From contig CADCXC010000012.1 of NCBI GenBank assembly GCA_902806595.1, positions 372,001 to 436,000 on the forward strand: a stretch of 64,000 bases of DNA. Reading direction: 5' to 3'. A program made the translations under genes and the position numbers. This stretch comes from Pyrenopolyporus hunteri. Lineage: Eukaryota > Ascomycota > Sordariomycetes > Xylariales > Hypoxylaceae. The notes below the pieces were generated by a model. That model did no database searches, had not been told where the DNA came from, and worked only from the letters and a program-made list of their open reading frames with translations. Of this stretch, positions 1 through 10,904 are shown piece by piece (the stretch's first letter is position 1; every line of letters starts with the position of its first letter).

Positions 1-125
1 GAGATGGTCGCGTCGAGCAGCTGAAGGAACTCATCAATCTCGCCGCGGGTGCATAACGTGGGATCGGGACGTAGGAGAACCGCCGAGAAGGAAACTCTAG
101 CTATGGCTAGCTGTGGCGACGCCAT
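1..125 (-). CDS. Unknown protein, N-terminal fragment
   Basis: An open frame on the minus strand starts at ATG 125-123 and runs off the left edge. The start has a strong Kozak context (CCAACACCATGG) and follows a non-coding stretch. The 41 visible residues begin MASPQLAIARVSF and include PDPTLCTRGEIDEF, which looks like folded protein rather than chance coding. No signal peptide or membrane segment is seen. I do not recognise the family. It runs towards the left edge, tail to head with the DUF4748-type gene, which is transcribed in the same direction. The call rests on one open frame plus start context. Confidence 0.5.
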   Translation of the reverse strand, partial: MASPQLAIARVSFSAVLLRPDPTLCTRGEIDEFLQLLDATI

Positions 126-866
126 GGTGTTGGATTGATGAGAGTGAAAAGATTGTTAGAGCGCATGCGCCCGAGTTTTACGGGTTGGGAAGAACTGAAC
201 TGAGCGATTGATGGAATTCGGGGAATTCCAGTCTAAGAAACTCAGCAGAGGAGCGAGGCTATTGACCTGATTGGCTGTATTCGGCATAAGTGCATAAGTA
301 CAAGTCTGACCTGCAGCGCTAACCATTCTTGGCTAGATGACGGGGCGCCTCCTTGAGTTTTTTTAGTGCACGTGTGTTCGAGCTACGTGATTCTTGAATA
401 TGGAAATAGGTACCCTGGGGGGCACCTGTTTTATGTACCTAGGTCCAGGTAGTCATTGTATACCTACATAGAAACTTCCATTCCAAGTTGCAAATGATAT
501 CGACAAGAGGGAAAGCCTCAACGTCCTCACCTGTCCTTTCTAGCTGGGTTCAACGGAGCGGTAATCCACTCATCGATTTCAGATCCTCATCAACCCAACA
601 ATTTCATCATTAGCCCTGGTCCTGAGGCAAGTAAGCCACATAAAAAAGAACATCCATGAGCAGGTATGATGTACGCCAACACCTAGAGTTCCGTGAAACT
701 AGAACCATTCAACCACATAAAGCATTACGATCAGGATCGTTCCGAGGGAGTTTGAGAGCAGAGTGTTTTTCATCCCCTTCCTTCTAATATAAAATTGTAT
801 ACATGCGTATTACCATAATATTCTCATCGCAAGCTTCGGACGTTCTCGGCTACTGGATAGCCACGG
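126..866. other. Intergenic region
   Basis: No coding frame is supported. The stretch holds the 5' flank of the left-edge gene and the 3' flank of the DUF4748-type gene, with a short CCTAGGT/CCAGGTAG motif near 437-453. Nothing else is seen. Confidence 0.6.
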
Positions 867-1423
867 CTAGGAGAATCGATCGCCTTTCGGACTTCGGTAT
901 GGTGTGCTACTCTCGTACTTGCTCTTTTCTATTACTTGCTGCCCTTCCGTAGACGGAGCATGTCGGGTCGGAGCGGGATCACTGCTCGCCTCTTGACTTG
1001 GTGAGCCGGCCGTATCAATCCGGGCTGGCGTGCCATTGCCGTTCCCCATCGTCGACGCAGATTGTGGCTTGTTCGGGACGTTTTCGGAGTATTCGAGAGA
1101 GTCGATCATCTGCTTCTTTCGGCGACTCTCCTCAAGGCGCGCAGCCCTGTCGGCATTGATGCTTTTCTTCGCAAAGTAGTACGCTCCTGCGCCGGCTACA
1201 CATCACTATGTGAGAATGAATCCGTAATATCCGAAGCTGAGAATAACTACGCACCAACGCATAGGGAACCCCATCCCATCCTAAGGGAGAACAAGGTCAA
1301 TTAGTAACGCGATCCATTGGGTGGCGCATAGTTGTGTTCACTTACCAGAATGATTTGACCTAGCAGCAAATGTTAGCGTCACCAATTCCACGCTTTACTT
1401 GATAGGACACATACAGTATTCAT
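867..1423 (-). CDS. Small fungal DUF4748-type membrane protein
   Basis: Four exons on the minus strand: 1415-1423, 1346-1359, 1255-1280 and 867-1195. The first exon encodes only MNT and the second is a 14-nt micro-exon. The joined N terminus reads MNTVKSFWMGWGSLCVAGAG and continues AYYFAKKSINADRAAR, giving one short hydrophobic segment (about residues 5-22) followed by a basic stretch and a low-complexity, Ser/Pro/Asn-rich tail. The YYFAKKSINADR block is what I recognise as the fungal DUF4748 family, small proteins of unknown function probably anchored in a membrane, possibly mitochondrial. Donors are GTATGT, GTAAGT and GTGCGT. Total about 124 residues. The splice model is inferred; the last exon is the most certain part. 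Confidence 0.68.
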
Positions 1424-2232
1424 CTTGGAGTCTAGGTGAGAGACGCTGAGATGTGGGTATTGTGTGTTTTACTACGATGAATATTCTAGGGAAAAGGTAA
1501 ATTGGGACTTAAATAGAGAGATTGGGTTGGATACCGTCCTCGAAAAGTTTAAAAATTATCAGAATACCAAAGATAACAAAATGGTACGTTTATTACATAT
1601 GATCTGTCGGATCGGGATGGAATAGAATACAACCCTGCAAGCACTCCCGCCCTTTTAGCGCAACCTCGTTGGCGGTTGACATTTTTTTAGCCTTCATCCA
1701 CTATTTAGGCGTGGTTCAGCTCTGTAACCAGTGCTGCTGCGCGCTATGATGTAGCTGCTAACGGTTCGTCCGTAGCTGGGGATGTTGGGGGTACCTAACC
1801 CGGTACCGGCAATCGGGAGTAAAAAATGGCTATGGCATGGATGTAATACGACGGCAGCTGCGACTGGGGCTACGAATTTGTTTCCAGTGGCGTCAAGGTT
1901 TTCGGGACGTGTCGCCAATCTCGTGATTCGAACCTCCGAAACAGAAGTGCGCTGTTACTGTATAAGTGGGTTAATGTTTATCACAGTCCATATAATACGT
2001 GCTTATTCAGGTACCTGCTGAGGCAATGGGTTCGATATAATGGGGCTGGATTGGAAAGGGGCACTTCAAGTCTTGCTACGTACCTAGGTAGGTACAAATA
2101 ATATGGGTACATACCTGGGTACCTATAAACATAGGCAGGTACGTATCGATTATGCGCCACCTTCAGGTACATAACCAGGTACATAACCAGGTACGTACCT
2201 GTACATGATGTCGCTACATATGGTGTATACAC
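1424..2232. other. Intergenic region
   Basis: No gene is supported. A sequence resembling a tRNA T-loop near 1921-1940 lacks a pairable T stem. The right part is rich in GGTACCT words and leads into the inverted-repeat elements. Confidence 0.55.
2079..2215. repeat. Cluster of GTACCT/AGGTAC words
   Basis: Dense run of ACCTAGGTAGGTACA, GGGTACCTA and a tandem AGGTACATAACC unit (two copies from about 2166), ending in the perfect 14-bp palindrome CAGGTACGTACCTG near 2188-2203. The same word family recurs in other intergenic regions of the window and never in a supported exon. Confidence 0.7.
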
Positions 2233-2643
2233 ATGAACCCAAACCTACCCTTGAAGTTGAGCCCAAACGCTAACCCGATATGGTAAAAAAGTGAACACTT
2301 TGACATTCTTTTGATAAGGATACAATTGTTTTTTTTTTAATTGATTAAAAATTAATTAATAATCGATTAAAATTATTATATTTTATTTTAATAAAAATTC
2401 GAAGTTATTATTTATTTTATAATTAATTTTTTATTAATTAATAATTAATTAATAATCGATTAATAATCGATTAAAAATCGATTAATATTTAATTATTTTA
2501 AAGTAAAAAAAAGTTTTTAAATCTAAGACCTGACCCTAATTGGTCTGTGCAGTAGCCTAATCCATTTTTGGATTAGACTTTATAATCCCTTACCATATCG
2601 GGTTAGCGTTTGGGCTCAACTTCAAGGGTAGGTTTGGGTTCAT
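2233..2643. mobile_element. MITE-like element with perfect 53-bp inverted repeats
   Basis: The 53 bp at 2233-2285 (starting ATGAACCCAAACC) are repeated exactly as reverse complement at 2591-2643. The 411-bp element encloses a very AT-rich core (about 2320-2520), built of AATTAATAATCGATTA-like words in which the few remaining C bases stand in CpG. No open frame fits inside. No clear target-site duplication is seen at the outer edges (left flank ...ATACAC, right flank CTGCGT...). The likeliest reading is a non-autonomous DNA transposon whose interior was mutated by RIP while its ends stayed intact; a structural palindrome of another origin is possible. Confidence 0.75.
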
Positions 2644-2689
2644 CTGCGTCCTCCTACATATGTCATTCCCAAAGTCTAGTGTTACACTA

Positions 2690-2962
2690 CAGGTCAGTAG
2701 GATACAGTTTCATAACTGTGGGGTGAGAAGACGCCAGGCATCAAGACGTACTGGTCTATATAAATTAATATGTAAGATACCTACATCACCTGTTTATTCG
2801 GTTGCTCGCTACTAGCGTGGGTCGATTAAGCCGTATGTTCGAAACCTGACTTTGTAACTTTGCATACTAAATTTGTATAAACGGTACTTACTTCTAGAAT
2901 GGTTCAGTGGATGCCTTGATGCCTTACGCTCCACAGTTATGAAACTATATCCTACTGACCTG
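2690..2962. mobile_element. TA-flanked 273-bp inverted-repeat element
   Basis: The left end CAGGTCAGTAGGATAC (2690 onward) matches the reverse complement of the right end (to 2962) over 32 bp with one C/T difference. Weaker similarity continues inward, both arms sharing GGCATCAAG. TA dinucleotides lie immediately outside on both sides (2688-2689 and 2963-2964), the target duplication expected of Tc1/mariner-type elements. No transposase can be encoded in this length, so it would be non-autonomous. The interior holds GTTCGAAACC at about 2837-2846, which resembles a tRNA B box, but no full tRNA folds around it. Confidence 0.7.
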
Positions 2963-2964
2963 TA

Positions 2965-3686
2965 TATACGTGCATTGAACCTATGGAGGTGGACGGGAAT
3001 ACATATTCAATGCGCCCTAAGATCTGCAATCGAATAGCCACTCACTACACTCACTACGCTCACTAGAGGGTTTCGCATGCCTTGTTGTACCAAACTCCAG
3101 AGGCCAACTCAAATTAAAACGCTCATTAACTCTTACAAACTGCCCGCGTAACATTCCTAACCTAGACGGCCCCCCGAACAATAACTCTCCTTCGTATCAC
3201 CATATATCAACCGTATATCGTACATGCGCGTTACTCTTCTCCGGCGCTGCGACTCCACCGCTATAAGTGACGGTGGTGCAACTCTGGGGAAAACTCGTTG
3301 CTTGTGCGGAAGAACAATACACCAAGACAAGGAGCCAGAACATGAATACAAGTAGCCAGCAGGGAATCCCATTGACGATCACAGTATTCCGTCTGTCAGC
3401 ATTGTCTTTCTTACCCACCCAGCATTTTACCGTCTAGACTGCCACGTGCTCGTTCATTCGTTGGCACCCCTTTGGATCTGCACCGAGCACGAACATAGCG
3501 ACAGCTCTTTACCAGCTCTCTACCAGCTCTCTACACTCGTACCACCGTCGCCGATTGTTTGCCATCCGAGAGCTACCAAATTGTCTTGCTTGATGATTTG
3601 AGGGGACTAGGTCGCCGTTAGTAATGCCGTGGGAGTACAAGGACTAGCTTCTTGTAGTCTTATAGAGACTGCCCCTCCTCGTCATA
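2965..3686. other. Intergenic region with a doubtful small minus-strand frame
   Basis: This is the 5' flank of the inositol phosphatase gene. A minus-strand frame at 3197-3418 would encode 73 residues with one strongly hydrophobic segment (PCWLLVFMFWLLVLVYC) after a basic N terminus, like a signal anchor. I recognise no family, and the frame may be chance within a promoter or 5' UTR. It is not called as a gene. Confidence 0.35.
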
Positions 3687-6600
3687 ATGGAGTCTAACGG
3701 TCAAGACGGGCCTGACGACTCGTCGCTGGTAAGAACCCCCTTTTTACATCGGACGCGTATAAGACTATTATGATACTAACCATGGTCGCAGAGGCCAGTC
3801 TCGTCCTTGCGGTCGCATTTCGAGAACATGAACAAGCCCAAGGATGGCCCAGCAGTTTCCCATCCCCAGTCGCAGTCTCAGTCTCAGTCTCCCCCTACCA
3901 GGAATCAATCACCGTCCCCGAAACCTCCCCCAGTTCCAGATACGAGACCTACTCGAAGTATAAATATACCCCCGGAGAATGGAAGACCAAAGCCAAGGGA
4001 AGCTTTGAATACCTCGGGTCACCATTCTGTACAGACTACGAACACCCTGCCTTTAAGCCCCAGACCTGTTAAACCGCCCTCTGTCCTCGTCGAGCCGCCT
4101 CAGTCGCCGCCGAAATCAAGACCATTTCCCCCCTTGCAAAGCGATGTAAATGCTCACCTTACAGCTGACCCATCCAAAACACCTAATACTCCGGTCGCTT
4201 CTTCTCCCCGATCATTAATGATTTCTAGCCGTCCCAACACTCCAGTACTTGAGCCCGGCAGGTCTCCGAGACTTGCCGCATCTACCCAACCGCCATCACC
4301 GCCTCCTCCGCGAAGATCAGCCGAGCTGAAAAGAGAACGAGAGGCCAGGGCGTCACCACCGATTCCACCGCCCATAAATCGAGCTGAGAAACCAGCTAAC
4401 CGGCTTTCGAGACTGATGGGAAATGCCCCTAAATTAGAGCTAAGCCCCCAGATCGAAGAGCGACGTTCGCCATTCAATAGTCCTCCGTCCAGTGACAGCG
4501 GCCCCGAAAATGAGGACCCACCAGTGCTTCCAACCCGTCCAGCTCGGCCACTACCAAAGACTGCGCCGAAAGCCGGTACGACACCGGCAGGATTGAATCC
4601 TCCTCCTGTTCACCATTCGATTGCGAGCATACGGCGGGAGACCGAGGTCAATGGAAGTGCTAGATCACCCATCCTGCCTCCTGCAAGCGAACGGCCCGCT
4701 CTCCCAGCCCGTCCGCAAACGGTCACAGATCCGGCGTCTGCTCGGATTCCAGCAAATCCAGCTGCGAGGCCGCCACCACCTCGACCCCCAAGGCCTGCCG
4801 TGACTATCGCGGGTGCAGCTGTGGAAAGTCCCCTATCACCTCTGCCTAAACGAGTGGTTTCAACACCAACATCTCAATTTGCGCCTCCCCCATCCCGTGG
4901 CCACGGAAGATCCTTGACAGTGGACAAGAACCCCGAAAAGATCCCTGCCGAGTACCATGATTCTACGAGGAGACCAGGCGCCAGTGCTATAGACAACCGG
5001 CCCCCCGACACTCCGGCCGCGGCTTCGTCAGGCCACGCAGAAATCGTAGCTCAATATCCCGATTCGACCAAAGTGAATCGCCGACCTCCCTTTATAAAGC
5101 AAGGCGTTCACGAGATCTACACCAAGTATGATACCAGGATTTTTGATGTTTGCGGGCAATACGCATGTACCACCGGCCATCTCACACGTGTCTGGAACCT
5201 GCTTGACGGAGAGCTTCTGATGAGCTTTGCCCACGGGGAGGGAATTAAAGCGACCGCTGTGTCATTTAAACCCACAGCAGACCTCCAAGATGAGGGAACG
5301 CGGCTTTGGATCGGCAACAGTATCGGCGAGATCATGGAAATCGACGTTATTTCTCAACGTATAATCGAAACTAAGACGAACGCCCATGGCCGGTATGAAA
5401 TAGTTAAGATTTTCAGGCATTACAACGAGATGTGGACGTTAGACGAAGGAGGCACGCTACATGTTTGGGGTCCGGATAATGAGGGGGTCCCAAATCTAGG
5501 CGGTAATCCCCATCAGACCTATAGGTTACCCAAAGGTCATACTTTCTCGATGATAGTCGGCGAGGAGTTATGGCACGCGACGGGTAAAGAAATCCGCATA
5601 TTTGCGCCTACTGCCGGCGGCCACAATCAACTACAAGTTCTGATGAGACCCCTAGTTTCGGAGGGGGCAGGCGATGTGACAGCTGGGGCTCTGCTTAAGT
5701 CACAACCGGGCAAGGTTTTCTTGGGCCACAACGATGGGAAAGTCAGCGTCTATTCCCAAAAGGATATGACGTGTCTCAGCGTGCTCAATGTCAGCTCGTA
5801 CAAGATCAATTCTCTAGCCGGCGCGGGCGGTTACATATGGGCGGCTTTCAACACAGGGAAGATATGCGTATACGATGTTACGGAATCACCCTGGGTTATC
5901 AAGAAGGACTGGCAAGCTCACGACAACCCAGTTATCAAGATTATTGCCGATCCTGCAAGCTTCTACAAGCTCGATCGCTTCCAGGTTATCACGCTGGGAG
6001 CGGACAACACGATCAAGTGCTGGGACGGCTTATTGCAGGATGACTTCCTGGAGAACGAGATGAAATCCCTTGATACGCAATATTGCAGATTTGAGGATAT
6101 TAAGCTTCTAGCAATGACATGGAACGCTGGCGCTTCGACCCCCAACAGCCTAAGATACTCCGAATCCGACTCCGTGTTTATACAAAACCTCCTGCAGTCG
6201 AGCGATTCTCCTGATATCATTGTTTTTGGATTTCAGGAATTGGTCGATCTAGAGGATAAGACAGCGACCGCGAAGCGCTTCTTCAAATCGAAGAAGAAAG
6301 ACGCATCGGACCAAGAGCGGATGAGCCATCAGTATCGAGATTGGAGAGATTTCCTCGTTAGGAGTCTCGACGATTATATGCCTGCCGAACATCTCTATCA
6401 TCTCCTTCATACGGCAACTTTAGTGGGCCTCTTTACCTGCATATTCGTGAAATCGACGCTCCGCGAGCGGATACGAAATATCAGTGGCGCCGAGATTAAG
6501 CGCGGAATGGGAGGCTTGCACGGCAACAAAGGTGCGATAATTGTGCGGTTCATGTTGGATGATAGTTCGCTCTGTTTCATCAATTGCCATCTTGCGGCCG

Positions 6601-7335
6601 GGCAATCGGCGGCGAATCAGCGACACAGCGATATCGCTGCTATCATGGAGAGCTCTGTCCTTCCTGTGGAGCGCGACCCGAGTGTTCGTATCGACAGCTT
6701 CATAGGAGGCGGCGACGGAACCATGGTCTTAGATCATGAGCTATGTCTACTGAACGGCGACCTTAACTATCGCATCGACACCATGTCGCGGGATACAGTT
6801 GTGATTGCGGTGAAGCAAAACAACTTGGCCAAGCTTCTCGAGCGCGATCAGCTTCTCGTTGCCCGCCGAAGGAATCCCGCGTTCAAGCTTCGGGCATTCG
6901 ACGAGATGCACATCGAGTTCCCACCCACGTACAAGTACGATGTAGGAACCGATAACTACGACACAAGCGAGAAGAAGCGCTCACCAGCCTGGTGCGATCG
7001 TCTCCTTCACCGAGGTTTCGGCAGAATACAGCAATTTGAATACAGGCGACACGAGGTGCGGGTGTCAGATCACCGACCCGTGAGCGGCCAGTTCAAGTTC
7101 ACTGTTAAGTCTATCTCGCCCAAGAAGCGGACGTTGGCTTGGGCGGACTGCCAGCAGCGCTTCGAAAACCTCAGGGAGAAGGAGGCGAATGCAGAGAAGT
7201 AAGTACCTATTTTATCATCATTCCTCTTATCCGATATGACCGCTAACCATAACTAGGCTTCATTACCTCACGAAAGTTATCGGTTACGATCAGGACACGA
7301 GCGTGAGACTAATACGCGAAAAGGCGGCCAGGTAG
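3687..7335 (+). CDS. Inositol polyphosphate 5-phosphatase with WD40-like propeller
   Basis: Hydrolyses the 5-phosphate of phosphoinositides or inositol polyphosphates (family knowledge). Exons are 3687-3728, 3792-7198 and 7257-7335, giving 1175 residues. The first exon (MESNGQDGPDDSSL) ends at donor GTAAGA; the last intron begins GTAAGT and the final exon ends REKAAR. Residues 20-430 are disordered and very Pro/Ser-rich with many PPxPP and RPxLP stretches, typical of SH3-type ligands. A WD-repeat-like propeller follows at about 450-780, then the catalytic domain at about 787-1110 with all signature blocks visible: MTWNAG, FGFQELVDLED, HGNKGAI, FINCHLAAGQ, NGDLNYRI, PAWCDRLL and SDHRPV. No membrane segment. 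The domain order matches the fungal and animal INPP5-type proteins with an N-terminal propeller. No key residue seems missing. Confidence 0.92.
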
Positions 7336-8943
7336 AATTCACATACGTCCAAACCCGGAGGAGGAGTAATGAGAGAAGCAACGAAGTGTAACCTATTTTC
7401 CTAACTTGAAGGAAAAGCAGGAAATGAAATATGTTTTGTAACCCCCAAGAGAGAGCATGCGAGGCGTCTGGAACGGACTAGAGAGCCGGCTCAACGACTA
7501 ATTATGATGTGGCACGACAAAAACAAAGTTAGCAAATCCGCCCAAGAAGACGGAAGGGTTCTAACACCTGGTTAGATGGTTGGGTTTATGAAGAGCAATA
7601 TGAACGGAAGTTTAAGAAGCGACGATAAAAAAACATTGTCATAGAGAATCAAGATTAATAATGAAGTGAGCCCCCGAGTTTGCTTGTTATTTGGAGTTGT
7701 GCTTAATGTTTAATGTTTGATGAATCGCGAATAACCTCATTAATCTAAGTCTACCTCTGTACACGGGTACCCACCTATGTATCCGCTAGGTACCTTATTT
7801 CGGTAGGTACCTACCTACCTGGGTACCTAGACATGGGCTTTGTTAACGGCCTATGGGAATTACTTAATTCCTATATGACGAGCTTCCGTCATCGGACCTC
7901 CTTCTAATTGGCCCATCCCGGATTCCCGCGTCGGTGTACCGCTGGGACCCCGTCGCGCATCTCATCGTATTTTTATCGCAATTCCTATGCATATATCACG
8001 TCGGTCGTTTTCTTCCCCTTTCCAAACTCGGGTCTACTAGAGAGATAAGCCTTCCACACCATGGAACTAACGAAATGTAATAAGGCAGAGATAGGTAGAC
8101 ACCTATCTATTTATTTATTTATTAGTAGGGCTGGTAAGATAATTGTGTCGAAGGTAGGTTATATCATCACTTCGTACACACGAATCATTCCGTTCAGAAT
8201 AGCATAACATAAGGTTCGTAATCAACGCTACTCAAACTCTCGTCTCTCTTCTCCTATCTCTCCATACCTCTTTTTAGTTCCCGGCCTAATGTGGACCTGG
8301 AACACCTCTTGACTAATTTTTCCTCGACTTCCGCTTTTCTTTGACGTAAAACGGGGCCTGCGCGTCTTGGATCCCGGGGCCGATATAGCTAGGTTTTCTG
8401 TCTGTGCTGCTTACCAACCTAGGTAGGTAAGGTAGGTATCTATCCTACCTATGCCTCCCTAAGCTTCCGTTGTTTATTCGCTATTTTATAAAAAATTTAT
8501 GTTTATAAGTCGGATTATATTGTTTAAACATACGCTTGGCTAAATCGCAGTTTTGGGTTTATTTCATGGCCTAAGGACGGCTTGGTGAAAATCGCTCGTT
8601 GTCTTACAAGGCATTGAGGTATCCGGAAATTCTGGAACTAGGCGCCCGGGTTTGCCACTGGATGATTGACGGCCTTGGAGGGACTTGCGGAACGACTGCC
8701 TGGTTCGAACGGCACGAGTGCAACGGAGCGTGAGGCGATAACAACTCATTAACTTGTTCAGTTGTCTGTTGATTGCTGAGATACGGCGTACAACTCCCGT
8801 GTCTCAAGCGGGATCTTCAGACAGTCAGACAAGCTCATAAAACCTCATACCACAAGACGATATCACGCACAGGGACATTCATATATCTAGGGACAGGGAG
8901 CTACAAATTGTCCCATCTTCTTACCCGCGCTTCTTCATTCAAG
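7336..8943. other. Intergenic region
   Basis: No gene is supported. It contains two clusters of the dispersed motif: 7758-7830 (GGTAGGTACCTACCTACC and neighbours) and 8415-8452 (CCTAGGTAGGTAAGGTAGG). The right 170 bp are an open frame continuous with the asparaginase start but have no upstream ATG. Confidence 0.6.
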
Positions 8944-10904
8944 ATGATGGGGGCTTTCGCCAACCCCGCGGGCGGCAACGCTGAAGCTACGTACCCTGAA
9001 TCGAGGGTGCTCATCATCATCACCGGAGGCACGATATGCATGCAGCCTTCGGCGAGCGGCCTCGTGCCGGTTGATGGCTTTCTGGAGAATGCTATGGCGC
9101 CGCGGTTGTCGTTCAATGATATGTCTGAGAGAGGTACGTAGGATTCCTTGGCGCGGTGTGTGCGTTGGGGGAGAATCCAACACGGCCATCTAGGAGCACC
9201 TAGGTCTACGGAGTGTTTAGGTCACGAGACCCCTTAAAGCCATTCGATTTGCAAGGGTATAACACTGTAGATATAACAACTAACTAATCGCAGTTCCGTT
9301 GAACGCGGTCAAGGACGGGGTGAAGATCACTATTGACAGTTTACGTACGCCCCTAAATCTATACTCGAGACACATTCGGTACGGCGCTCTCGAATTCTCA
9401 CCGTTGCTGGATTCTTCTAGTATAAGCAGTTTCGGCTGGACTCAGATCGCGAGCACCATTAAGGCTAATTATCACCTATTCGACGGCTTCGTCGTGCTTC
9501 ACGGAACCGATTCATTAGCTTATTCAGCTTCGGCGTTGTCTTTTATGTTGGTACGTAGAATTACGGTTGACTTAGGGGGAGACTGTTGGCAAAACCCTTG
9601 GTGCATCCCCTATTTAGGGGCTGGTTAATTCAACTCGAAGTCTTCTAAACAAATCTAACACCCATGTATAGGAAGACCTAGGTAAGCCGGTTATTCTAAC
9701 CGGTTCGCAAGCCTCTATCTTCGCCCTACAGTCCGACGCCGTCGACAACCTGCTGGGCTCGCTCATCATAGCCGGCACCTTCGTGATCCCCGAAGTGTGC
9801 CTGTTCTTCCACCACACGTTATTCCGCGGTAACCGCACGAAAAAGGTATCAGCATCCTCCTTCGAAGCCTTCGCCAGCCCCAACTGCCCGCCCCTAGCCA
9901 AGGTGACCAGCCTCGGCGTCGACGTGAACTGGTCGCTCGTGCGCCGGCCGACCAAAATCGCCCAGTTCCGCGTGACGTCGTACCTGGACACGGCGCACGT
10001 GGCCTGCGTGCGCATCTTCCCCGGTATCAAGCCCGAGATGGTGGACTCGGTGCTCCGCGTGCCGCACCTGCGCGGCCTGATCCTCGAGACCTTCGGCATG
10101 GGCAACGCGCCCGAGGGCGTCGACGGCAGCCTAACCAAGGTCATCGCCGCCGCCGTCGAGCGCGGCGTCGTCGTCGTCAACGTCAGCCAGTGCACCAACG
10201 GCTTCGTCTCCCCGCTCTACGCGCCCGGCTTCGCGCTCGGCCGCGCCGGCGTCGTGTTCGGCCACGACCTCACCTCGGAAGCGGCGCTCACGAAGCTTTC
10301 CTACCTCCTCGCGCTCCCGCCCGGCCCCGACGGCGAGGAGACGGACACCCGCGAGGTCGCGAGGCTCATGAGCCGCTCGCTCCGCGGCGAGCTCACGGAG
10401 CTCGCGCGCCCGTCCTTCACGCACCCGACGGACACCCCCGACACGGCGTGGGCGGGCCGGCTGTCCAACGCCGAGGCCGCGTTCTCGGCCCTCGGGTACG
10501 CGATCGCGGCGGGCAACCTGGCGGCGGTGGTCGAGATCCTGGACTCGAGCAACGCGGACGCGGGCGCGGGCGCGGGCGGCGCGGGCGGCGACGAGGGCCC
10601 GCTGATGCTGCTCCGGCGCGCGGATTACATGGGCAACACGGCGGTGCACCTGGCGGCCGCGGGGCCCGGCGTCGGGGTCCTGAAGGAGCTGCTGGTGCGC
10701 GGCGCGAGCGTGCACGCGAGGAACCGCGCGAACAATACCCCGCTGTTCCTCGCGGAGCGCGCGGGCAACGTCGAGGGCGCGAGGTTGTTGAGGGAGGCGG
10801 GCGCGCTGTTGTGGGAGGAGGAGGTGCTTGTGCAGGGGCAGGGGCGGGCGGACAAGGAGAAAGAGAAAGGGGAATGGAAGGGGGTGGAGTTTGATGTTTT
10901 GTGA
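8944..10904 (+). CDS. L-asparaginase with C-terminal ankyrin repeats
   Basis: Hydrolyses asparagine to aspartate and ammonia, probably in the cytosol (no signal peptide is seen). Exons are 8944-9133, 9294-9550 and 9672-10904 (donors GTACGT, GTACGT), giving 559 residues. The start is the first ATG in the frame; the frame is open upstream without an ATG. Visible motifs are IIITGGTI (about residues 24-31, with the first catalytic Thr), HGTDSLAYSASALSF (about 132-146, the second active-site block) and PVILTGSQ. From about residue 440 the protein carries ankyrin-type repeats (GNTAVHLAA, NNTPLFLAERAGN), as in the cytosolic 60-kDa asparaginase family of animals and fungi. Base composition jumps in the third exon, which is far richer in GC than the first two. 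A short Gly/Ala run lies at about 10558-10590. Well supported. Confidence 0.92.

Noticed and set aside
1918..1945. T-loop-like GGTTCGAATC on the minus strand
   Set aside because: The flanking bases do not pair as a T stem and no D arm lies at the right distance.
2795..2855. tRNA gene inside the 273-bp element
   Set aside because: Only the B-box-like GTTCGAAACC fits; no anticodon arm or acceptor stem can be drawn. Kept only as a remark on the element.
8773..8943. N-terminal extension of the asparaginase
   Set aside because: The frame is open upstream, but the first ATG is at 8944, and the extra sequence has no family likeness.
10131..10894. Long open frames on other frames within asparaginase exon 3
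   Set aside because: They are shadows of very GC-rich coding DNA; their translations are Arg/Gly/Ala-rich without family features.
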